Origin: Oscillospiraceae bacterium
GTDB taxonomy: Bacteria > Bacillota > Clostridia > Oscillospirales > Ruminococcaceae
Assembly (NCBI GenBank): GCA_016303195.1
Contig: JAEDMD010000127.1
Location: forward strand, 1 to 5,836
Length of the DNA: 5,836 bases
Direction: 5' to 3'
The notes under the pieces were generated by a model. That model did no database searches. It saw only the letters and a program-made list of their open reading frames with translations, and had not been told where the DNA came from. A program made the position numbers and the translations under genes. Of the stretch, positions 1 to 5,186 are shown piece after piece; position 1 is the stretch's first letter, and the number at the start of each line of letters is the position of its first letter.

Positions 1-31
1 CAGCTTTAGGGACGGATGCGCTTTTTCTTTA

Positions 32-94
32 TCACGATATATGCGGTGTTGCCTTTATTATTTTCATAATATCAGTTTTCTTTTTTTCTTTCAT
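32..94 (-). other. 20-codon ORF overlapping the ATPase stop; possible broken start of the next operon gene
   Basis: The stop codon of the upstream fused ATPase and an ATG overlap as ATGA (ATG at 94-92), the usual sign of translational coupling to a further operon gene. The frame starts MKEKKKTDIMKIIK, a lysine-rich N-terminus, but ends in TGA at 34-32, followed at once by TAA. A +1 shift near 35 would join it to a frame that stays open to the window edge, reading RDKEKAHPSLKL. That frame has no ATG, GTG or TTG of its own between its last stop (TAA TAA, about 65-60) and the edge. It may be a genuine very short ORF, a frameshifted gene, or a chance overlap with the true start further left. In related ECF cassettes of this kind the next genes are often MdlB-type ABC half-transporters, but nothing here is long enough to test that. 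Confidence 0.3.
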
Positions 95-1530
95 AACAGT
101 ACCTCATGTATCCTTCCGTTTTCAATATGTAAAATATGTGTGCAGCACCGTTCGATCAGCTCCATATCGTGAGTGACGATCAGCACGGTGATATCTTTGT
201 CAAGTGAGCCTATCAGTTTGGCGGTCTGTACCATACTGTTATAGTCAAGCCCGCTTGTCGGCTCATCGAAGATAAGTATCCTTTTCCTTGCAAGTATCGC
301 CGATGCAATGGCAGTACGCTGTTTCTGACCGCCCGACAGAGACATTGGGTGACGGTCACGTAACTCATAAAGGCCCAGCTTTTTAAGCAGATCAAGTGCT
401 TGCTCCTCATTCTCCGTCTCCATCCCAATCATTACCTCATCAAGTACGGTTTCGGCAAAAAGCTGATGATTTACGTCCTGTATGACCATGTAGCAGATCT
501 TCAGCATTTGTCGGGAACGATATTTTTTACCGTCTGTCGTGACGGTACCCTTGAAACGCTTTTGCAGTCCGCACAGGCATTTTACAAAGGTAGACTTTCC
601 TGCACCGTTATGTCCGACCACAGCCGTTACAGAGCCTACGGGTATGTCAAGGCTATCAATATCCAAAGCTGTTTTATTGCGGTAGCTGTAACGGAAGTTA
701 TCGAGATGCAGGACTTTTCCGCTGATCTCCTTACCATCTGTTCCAAAGAATCCGCAGGGTGAATCAAGATAGTCGGGCAAGCCGATTGAGGAGCGCAGAT
801 CTATGGCGTTCATTTCTGCCTTTGATCTTGAAAAAAGCTCATCTTCCGTCACATCAAGAGATATGCCTCCGTTTTTAAGAAGTATAGCTCTGTCACACAG
901 CCCTTTCAGCCAATCCAGACGATGCTCCGCTATTACGATCGTTTTCCCGTCAGCCTTCCATTCGGCTATAATGCTCCTCAGTTTGGCAATAGCATCAAGA
1001 TCAAGGTTTGAGGTGGGTTCGTCCATTACGATAATATCGGGATACATACAATGCACGCCTGCACAGGCAATTTTCTGCTTTTCTCCGCCCGAAAGCTCAA
1101 AGATGCTTCTGCTCCGCAAATTTTGCAGGGAAAATCGTTCGATCGTTCGTTCAAGCCGCCGTCTTATTTCCTCCTCAGGCAGCGACATATTCTCACAGCC
1201 GAATACGATCTCGCTTTCCGTGTCCACACAGAAAAATTGTGACCTCGGATTCTGGAAGATACTCCCGACCTGTTCGGATATTTTTTCTATCGGTGTATTT
1301 TTTATATCCACTCCGCATACATTGAAACTGCCCGAAAGCTCACCTTCGTAGTAATGAGGGATAAGACCGTTTATCAGGCGTGTGACAGTGGTCTTTCCGC
1401 AGCCGGATGCACCGCAAAGTAAAACGCATTCTCCCTTTTTGATATCAAGAGTGACATCTGACAGTGAACGGCTTTCACAATTTGTATAGCGGAATGATAC
1501 ATTTTGAAAGCTTATGACTGTACTACTCAT
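91..1530 (-). CDS. Fused double ATP-binding subunit of an ECF transporter (EcfA-EcfA fusion)
   Basis: This 479-residue cytoplasmic protein carries two ABC nucleotide-binding domains in one chain and would supply both ATP sites of the importer. Domain 1 has Walker A GASGCGKT (40-47), Q-loop Q93, signature LSGGE (146-150), Walker B ending MDEP (169-172), D-loop SNLD (174-177) and H-loop H203. After a linker of about 60 residues, domain 2 has Walker A GHNGAGKS (306-313), Q-loop Q351, signature LSGGQ (398-402), Walker B ending FDEP (421-424), D-loop SGLD (426-429) and H-loop H454 in VTHD. Both catalytic glutamates are present, so both sites look competent. The ATG at 1530 is preceded by GGGGTG with 5 nt spacing. 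It overlaps, as ATGA, the stop reached when the upstream ecfT is read in the restored frame. It is clearly paralogous to the fused ATPase at 3860-5185 but complete at its C-terminus. It belongs to the S-T-A cassette running from 2850 to 91. The family call is firm; the substrate is unknown. Confidence 0.95.
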   Translation of the reverse strand: MSSTVISFQNVSFRYTNCESRSLSDVTLDIKKGECVLLCGASGCGKTTVTRLINGLIPHYYEGELSGSFNVCGVDIKNTPIEKISEQVGSIFQNPRSQFFCVDTESEIVFGCENMSLPEEEIRRRLERTIERFSLQNLRSRSIFELSGGEKQKIACAGVHCMYPDIIVMDEPTSNLDLDAIAKLRSIIAEWKADGKTIVIAEHRLDWLKGLCDRAILLKNGGISLDVTEDELFSRSKAEMNAIDLRSSIGLPDYLDSPCGFFGTDGKEISGKVLHLDNFRYSYRNKTALDIDSLDIPVGSVTAVVGHNGAGKSTFVKCLCGLQKRFKGTVTTDGKKYRSRQMLKICYMVIQDVNHQLFAETVLDEVMIGMETENEEQALDLLKKLGLYELRDRHPMSLSGGQKQRTAIASAILARKRILIFDEPTSGLDYNSMVQTAKLIGSLDKDITVLIVTHDMELIERCCTHILHIENGRIHEVLL

Positions 1531-2269
1531 GCGATCACCCCAAATCTATTGCATATCATCACGGCGGCAGGGGATACAGCTATAACAAAAACCGCAATAT
1601 CCTGCATATGAAAACCTATGTGGCATATATTTGTACGTTTTTTTCGGCACAAAGACCTCTTGTGAGAGCCGCCGCTGAAAGCTCCTGCCCGATATTGACC
1701 GAGCATACCAGCAAGGGTATGAGCCGATATTCGATCAGCTTGCCTGCATTTTTGCCGAAAAAACGAATATCACGCATTTCCATAGCAGAGTTGATAGCTT
1801 CCATTTCCTCCGTGACAGTAGGGAAGAAGCGGAACATCACTGACAGAGGGATCGTGATCTGATTTGGTATATGCATACGATGAAATGCTGCAATAAATTC
1901 GCTGACAGTTGTACTCGAAAGAATATATGCCCCCATGATAAGTCCCGGCATGAACCGTAACACTCCGATACAGCAAATTGATAAAATGATCTTGATGCCG
2001 CCGTCCAACACGGGTAACAGCTCAAGCGATAAAAGCATCAGCACCGCATATGCTCCGCCGTATGCAAGTGTCTTCTTCCACTGCTTTGCGGTCAGTAAAA
2101 GTATGATGGGGATCAGCCCTAACAGCTTTGAGATCAGAATAACTGCTTTAATATCAGAACCGACTCCGCCCATAGTAAAGAAAACTATCGAAAGCATAAG
2201 GGTAAGCTTGCTCCTCGGATCAAGCACAAGACCTCTGTTGGTGAGGTCAGTAGACAACAATTGTGCCAT
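1527..2269 (-). CDS. ecfT: EcfT-type transmembrane coupling protein with an apparent -1 frameshift near its 3' end
   Basis: EcfT is the membrane scaffold that links the S component to the ATPases through cytoplasmic helices carrying X-R-G motifs. Here DPRSK lies at 17-21, several hydrophobic segments fall within about 25-115, then MFRFFPT (145-151), the first coupling motif MRDIR (165-169) and the second TRG (203-205). In the zero frame the protein ends after 217 residues at TAG 1618-1616, only 12 residues past TRG. A -1 shift at the A7 run (1644-1638) continues as KKRTNICHIGFHMQDIA and a final hydrophobic helix, ending at TGA 1529-1527. This gives 247 residues, 42 past TRG. The paralogous EcfT at 5187-5836 has 43 residues past its VRG and a matching GRDIV-helix tail, which supports the longer form. 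The ATG at 2269 was chosen because it overlaps the S-component stop as TGATG and has AAGGCGGG 9 nt upstream; an upstream in-frame ATG at 2377 lies inside the S gene. The family is sure. Whether the shift is real, programmed or an error is open. Confidence 0.88.
1637..1643 (-). other. Candidate -1 ribosomal slippery heptamer A AAA AAC in ecfT
   Basis: In the zero frame the codons are GAA AAA AAC (E209, K210, N211 of EcfT). The last seven bases form A AAA AAC, which fits the X XXY YYZ rule for -1 slippage in the correct phase. An SD-like AGAGGT (1660-1655) ends 11 nt upstream, close to the spacing known for the bacterial dnaX signal. AGAGGT also encodes the conserved R-G of the coupling motif, so it may be coincidental. 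I see only a weak A/T-rich 5-bp stem downstream, with no strong stimulatory hairpin or pseudoknot. A -1 slip, or one extra A in the run, restores the conserved EcfT tail. Confidence 0.5.
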
Positions 2270-2850
2270 CAGGCGATACCCGCCTTGGAAAGATGCTTTT
2301 TCAGCATTGCTTTTCCGATCATTCCGCCTATCAGTCCGAAGATAAGTGTTGCCGCCAACAGGATCACCCAGCTCCACATCGGGAGCAGAGAGTTGAGCTT
2401 GTCAACATATTCCTTGCCTACCATTTCTTCACGGGTCTTCATATAGCTATCGGGGTTCAGATAAAACAGCAGGTAGTTACCGAATATCCATAAGGAAAAC
2501 ACAGCATGGGATACCACACCTTTGACTGAACTGCCGTAATTTCCGCTTTTGAAGATAAGGTCGGCTATAAGACCTGAGAAAACACCTATTGCCAGAGCAT
2601 ACCAGCTCATGCCAGATATGAGCATAAGAATACCCATGAGTATGCTCATGATCCATATCATACCGAACTTTTTTACTCTCGTAAGAAACAGCATATATAC
2701 AACACCCCCGACCAACGGACATATCACCGTCAGCATCGGGTAAAGTATCGGCACCATACCCAGCATAGCCGTGATAAAAACGATCACGAAGTAGATCGCT
2801 GAGAAGATACCGATATTGATAAGGTCTTTTCCGTTCAACTTTTCTTTCAT
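2269..2850 (-). CDS. Trep_Strep/MptD-family ECF transporter S component (substrate-binding membrane protein)
   Basis: This 193-residue, very hydrophobic protein would be the membrane-embedded, substrate-specific subunit of the ECF importer. The opening KEKLNGKDLINIGIFSAIYF and the following GMVPILYP and CPLVGGVVYMLF stretches resemble the Trep_Strep (MptD-like) S-component family, recalled from memory rather than searched. I count about six membrane segments: roughly 12-30, 33-57, 63-80, 83-100, 111-131 and 159-180, with a polar loop at 132-156. The small-residue-rich first helix is typical of the EcfT contact helix of S components. The ATG at 2850 has AAGGAG with 8 nt spacing. The in-frame upstream ATG at 2889 lacks a ribosome site and lies inside a putative operator, so it was rejected. 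Its stop overlaps the ecfT start by one base. Two copies of the TetR operator core lie just upstream, suggesting repression by the neighbouring regulator. The family's substrate is not established to my knowledge. Confidence 0.88.
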   Translation of the reverse strand: MKEKLNGKDLINIGIFSAIYFVIVFITAMLGMVPILYPMLTVICPLVGGVVYMLFLTRVKKFGMIWIMSILMGILMLISGMSWYALAIGVFSGLIADLIFKSGNYGSSVKGVVSHAVFSLWIFGNYLLFYLNPDSYMKTREEMVGKEYVDKLNSLLPMWSWVILLAATLIFGLIGGMIGKAMLKKHLSKAGIA

Positions 2851-2858
2851 TATAAAAA

Positions 2859-2864
2859 CTCCTT
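2859..2864 (-). promoter_or_regulatory. Ribosome binding site AAGGAG that fixes the S-component start
   Basis: AAGGAG lies 8 nt before the ATG at 2850. No comparable site precedes the alternative in-frame ATG at 2889, so the shorter 193-residue form is preferred. Confidence 0.8.
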
Positions 2865-2877
2865 TTTCTTGAAATGG

Positions 2878-2893
2878 GTTAGCTATCACTAAC
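2878..2893. promoter_or_regulatory. Putative TetR-family operator, site 3 (proximal to the S-component gene)
   Basis: The inverted repeat GTTAG-6 nt-CTAAC contains, on the minus strand, GATAGCTAAC. This matches 9 of 10 bases of the GATAGCTATC core in the tetR promoter palindrome. Its centre is 24 bp from that of site 2. It lies in the leader region of the S-T-A operon, where a bound repressor would block transcription. Recognition by the adjacent TetR protein is inferred from the shared motif. Confidence 0.55.
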
Positions 2894-2898
2894 TGAAA

Positions 2899-2915
2899 TT
2901 TGATAGCTATCCAAA
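2899..2915. promoter_or_regulatory. Putative TetR-family operator, site 2
   Basis: It contains the perfect 10-bp palindrome GATAGCTATC (2902-2911), identical to the core of the operator at the tetR promoter, with partly symmetric flanks TTT and CAAA. It sits directly after the tetR terminator and before the S-component gene. No good -35/-10 pair is visible here: TTGGAT (2914-2909) could be a -35, but the sequence 17 nt further on (TAGTGA) is a poor -10. The operon promoter is therefore unresolved. Confidence 0.6.
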
Positions 2916-2939
2916 ATAAAAAGAGCCTTACGGCTCTTT
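2913..2939 (-). terminator. Intrinsic terminator of the tetR gene
   Basis: On the minus strand AAAGAGCC, loop GTAA and GGCTCTTT form a perfect 8-bp stem (2939-2932 with 2927-2920). A T-rich run TTATTTT follows (2919-2913). The stem begins immediately inside the tetR stop codon. This would separate the regulator transcript from the ECF operon, or allow only partial read-through into it. Confidence 0.85.
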
Positions 2940-3556
2940 CATGATAATCTCATTATATTCTTCCATCCCGGCATAAAGAATTCATTTACGCTTAAAAGAT
3001 AGCTTTTGATCTTTTCCTGCGGATATCCATGTATGATCGGTTCAATTATTGCCGTCAGATATGCACTCAGCAGCATATGTATCTCCTCCTCACTCATTTC
3101 TCTTGCAGGATATCCGTGTTTTCTCAAATACACCAAAGCATTTTTCAAGTCTTTTTGATTTTTCTCTACGAAATCATGGAGAAAGTTTTCATATTTTGTC
3201 CCTTGCGAGCAATTCATCAACAGGATCAGTCTGTCTTTCTGCGGAAGTACGACCTCTGTTATCATGTCAATAAAGGATTCTTCGAAAAAAATACCTGTGT
3301 CAGCCTGACTGTCCACAAGGGAATATTTTGCGGACTTGTGTCTTTTCGTCCACCTATCCATATCGTTTATCAAAGGCTCCACAAGAGAAGAAAACATATC
3401 CTCCTTGTTCGTATAATGACGATACAGAGCAGCAGATGTCATTCCGGCACGTTCTCCTATACTGCGGATCGATGCGCCTGCAAATCCCTTTTCGAGAAAT
3501 TCTGCCTTCATTGCCAGATCGATCTTAATATGACTTGCAGTCTTGTCCTTCGGCAT
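2939..3556 (-). CDS. TetR/AcrR-family transcriptional regulator
   Basis: The 205-residue protein has the usual TetR size. Its N-terminal DNA-binding domain is visible as AMKAEFLEKGFAGASIRSIG (15-34) followed by the recognition-helix part RAGMTSAALYRHYTNKEDMF (36-55), the typical TetR helix-turn-helix ending in the YxHYxxKEDL-like motif. The rest (about 60-205) is a divergent helical ligand-binding and dimerisation domain with a possible PF14278-like layout, not identifiable by eye. The ATG at 3556 is chosen for its strong GGAGGTG 6 nt upstream. The in-frame TTG at 3583 lies inside the operator and lacks such a site. The promoter and overlapping palindrome suggest autorepression. The same core occurs twice before the S-component gene, so the regulator most likely represses the ECF operon and releases it on binding a ligand, perhaps related to the transported compound (inference). 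Confidence 0.94.
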   Translation of the reverse strand: MPKDKTASHIKIDLAMKAEFLEKGFAGASIRSIGERAGMTSAALYRHYTNKEDMFSSLVEPLINDMDRWTKRHKSAKYSLVDSQADTGIFFEESFIDMITEVVLPQKDRLILLMNCSQGTKYENFLHDFVEKNQKDLKNALVYLRKHGYPAREMSEEEIHMLLSAYLTAIIEPIIHGYPQEKIKSYLLSVNEFFMPGWKNIMRLS

Positions 3557-3562
3557 TTGCTT

Positions 3563-3569
3563 CACCTCC
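3563..3569 (-). promoter_or_regulatory. Ribosome binding site GGAGGTG of tetR
   Basis: A near-perfect anti-16S match lies 6 nt before the ATG at 3556. It decides this start over the upstream TTG at 3583. Confidence 0.85.
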
Positions 3570-3578
3570 CTCAATGTT

Positions 3579-3600
3579 ATCAATGATAGCTATCGTTGAT
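3579..3600. promoter_or_regulatory. Operator palindrome at the tetR promoter (site 1)
   Basis: A 22-bp inverted repeat with 10 of 11 base pairs matching is centred between 3589 and 3590. Its core is GATAGCTATC (3585-3594) and its arms are ATCAAT and GTTGAT. It begins directly after the -10 box and so covers the expected transcription start near 3594, an ideal position for repression. Size and symmetry are typical of TetR-family operators. The core recurs at 2902-2911 and, with one mismatch, at 2878-2887. Confidence 0.85.
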
Positions 3601-3629
3601 ATTATATCATATTCATCTGATCGTGTCAA
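3601..3629 (-). promoter_or_regulatory. Consensus sigma-A promoter of tetR
   Basis: On the minus strand TTGACA (3629-3624) and TATAAT (3606-3601) are separated by exactly 17 bp. Both hexamers are perfect matches to the housekeeping consensus, so it should be strong unless repressed, which fits the operator placed immediately downstream. Confidence 0.93.
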
Positions 3630-3859
3630 GTGTGTTTAGCAAAAAAAGTTTTTCTTAAATGCCTGTAAAACAAGCCTCAGAAGTGCTTGCAGGACATTTC
3701 CGAGGGCTTGCCTGTTTGTATCCTGTTCCAATATGGTATCCTGTCATTGTGGCACACGCCATAATTCTGATTTGAACCTCAGCCGAACGGAAAACAAGGA
3801 TGCCAATAGCCTACAGTTTACTACACTGATTGATATGATATCATCAAGGTCTATACATT
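3630..3859. other. Intergenic stretch with inverted repeats and no supported gene
   Basis: About 230 bases lie between the end of the truncated ATPase and the tetR promoter. An imperfect inverted repeat, CAAGCCTC (3671-3678) and GAGGGCTTG (3702-3710), with a 23-base loop could be a weak terminator on the minus strand, since TTTT follows it, but the loop is long. GCCTGT is repeated directly at 3661 and 3710. A tiny minus-strand ORF reading ASPRKCPASTSEACFTGI before its stop crosses this repeat, but it has no ribosome site I trust. None of the three minus-strand frames after 3860 shows a THD motif that would complete the truncated ATPase. Confidence 0.45.
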
Positions 3860-5185
3860 TTATACACAAGCTCCGCTGCCAGCAATGCTTCGCAGCAGTT
3901 TTGCCATTTCCCGCATATGCTTCCCGTCAAGACCACTGGTCGGCTCGTCGAGGATCAGGATCGGACGCTCCCACATGAGCGCAGCCGCAAGGAGGACTCG
4001 CTGCTTCTGTCCGCCTGAAAGCGATGCAGGGTGTCTCTCCGAAAATGCCGAAAGGTCAAGCTGTTCCAAAAGCTGTTCGGCTCGTCTGATGGTTTCGGGA
4101 GTTTTCTTTTTGTTCAGCAAAACTTCTTCCAGCACGTTCGGGGCATAGAGTTGATAATCCGGATCCTGACCGACGAAAAAGCAGCTTTGCAGTCGTTTGC
4201 GGCGGTTCATATTTGTACCATTCAGTATAACATCGCCGCTGTTTTCTTTCAGCAATCCTGCCGCTATCTTGCAAAGCGTTGTCTTGCCTGCGCCATTCCT
4301 GCCGGTGATCGCAATGATCTTACCTTTTGCAGCGTTCAAAGTGATATGATCGAGAATAGTCATCTTCCCACGCTTGCAGACTATGTCATTCAATTGCAGG
4401 TATGGCTCATTCTCTGTACAGCCGGATATAACTTTCTTCGCTTGCGGATAAAAGAGCCGCAGTCCCATTTCACACATCTTTTCCGCAGAAAAAGCCCTTG
4501 CCTGATCGCCGCTGTATATGCCTGCGATCTTGCCGTCCTTCATCAGCACCATTTTGTCTATCAGTTCAGAAAGATATTCAAGCCGATGCTCGGATATGAT
4601 GATCGTGACCCCCTGCGCTTTCAGTGTTTTCAGCAAATCTCCGAGCTGATTTGTTGCGTCGGCATCGAGATTGGCAGAAGGTTCATCAAGCACCAGAATT
4701 TTCGGCTTTGTCACACAGGCAGCAGCCACTGCAACCTTTTGCTTTTCTCCGCTTGACAGTTTCAGAAGGTCTTTATCAAGCAATGCTCCGATACCGAGCA
4801 GCGTGCTGAACTCATGCAATAGGCTCTCCATCAGCTCATGGGGATAATTCCTGTTCTCCATCGCAAGCACGATCTCGTCCGTCACATTGGAAGCGAAAAA
4901 CTGACTGCGCGGGTCTTGAAATACATTTCCGATATGGCTGCCGATCTCGTCAAGCTCCATATCAAGCGCATTTTTACCGTCAAGCAAATAACTTCCGCTG
5001 ATCTCGCCAGCATAGAACTGCGGACACAAGCCGTTGAGTATCCGGGTAAGGGTAGTTTTTCCACAGCCGCTTTCGCCTGTCAGCAGTATCAATTCGCCTG
5101 CATTTACGGACAAATATACATTTTTCAGGCTTTTGTCATGTGAGCCGGTATAGCAAAATGAAATATTCTGTAACTCTATCAGCAA
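3860..5185 (-). CDS. Fused double ATP-binding subunit of an ECF transporter, truncated before the last H-loop
   Basis: The 441-residue product has two ABC ATPase domains. Domain 1 is complete: Walker A GESGCGKT (37-44), Q-loop Q90, signature LSSGE (143-147), Walker B ending LDEP (166-169), D-loop ANLD (171-174) and H-loop H200 in SEHR. Domain 2 has Walker A GRNGAGKT (295-302), Q-loop Q340, signature LSGGQ (389-393), Walker B ending LDEP (412-415) and D-loop SGLD (417-420), but ends at GACV (438-441). By alignment with the paralogue at 91-1530, the H-loop histidine would fall about four residues later and about 29 residues are missing. The start is TTG at 5185, supported by GGAGGGG 5 nt upstream and by lying one base after the ecfT stop. 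It would serve the EcfT encoded directly upstream. Loss of the switch histidine may inactivate the second site; the gene may be decaying or have been cut by rearrangement. Confidence 0.92.
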   Translation of the reverse strand: MLIELQNISFCYTGSHDKSLKNVYLSVNAGELILLTGESGCGKTTLTRILNGLCPQFYAGEISGSYLLDGKNALDMELDEIGSHIGNVFQDPRSQFFASNVTDEIVLAMENRNYPHELMESLLHEFSTLLGIGALLDKDLLKLSSGEKQKVAVAAACVTKPKILVLDEPSANLDADATNQLGDLLKTLKAQGVTIIISEHRLEYLSELIDKMVLMKDGKIAGIYSGDQARAFSAEKMCEMGLRLFYPQAKKVISGCTENEPYLQLNDIVCKRGKMTILDHITLNAAKGKIIAITGRNGAGKTTLCKIAAGLLKENSGDVILNGTNMNRRKRLQSCFFVGQDPDYQLYAPNVLEEVLLNKKKTPETIRRAEQLLEQLDLSAFSERHPASLSGGQKQRVLLAAALMWERPILILDEPTSGLDGKHMREMAKLLRSIAGSGACV

Positions 5186-5186
5186 G

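Noticed and set aside
76..94. A second A-rich slippery heptamer (A AAA AAG) in the short ORF at the left edge
   Set aside because: The phase is right, but a -1 slip leads to TGA three codons later and a +1 slip also stops within a few codons, so it rescues nothing.
1616..1618. TAG at 1618-1616 as the normal end of ecfT
   Set aside because: The tail would be 30 residues shorter than the paralogue's and lack the last membrane helix, while the -1 frame encodes a conserved-looking EcfT end. I treat it as the stop of a shortened form only.
2270..2377. Longer ecfT start at the ATG at 2377
   Set aside because: It would overlap the S-component gene by over 100 bases and adds a polar, non-homologous N-terminus. 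The ATG at 2269 has a ribosome site and a TGATG overlap.
3557..3583. Longer tetR start at TTG 3583
   Set aside because: It lies inside the operator and near the predicted transcript start, without a ribosome site. The ATG at 3556 has a near-perfect GGAGGTG.
4031..4756. 241-codon plus-strand ORF
   Set aside because: It is fully antisense to the fused ATPase and shows no recognisable domain; it is a shadow of that gene. The other plus-strand ORFs are likewise antisense to real genes.
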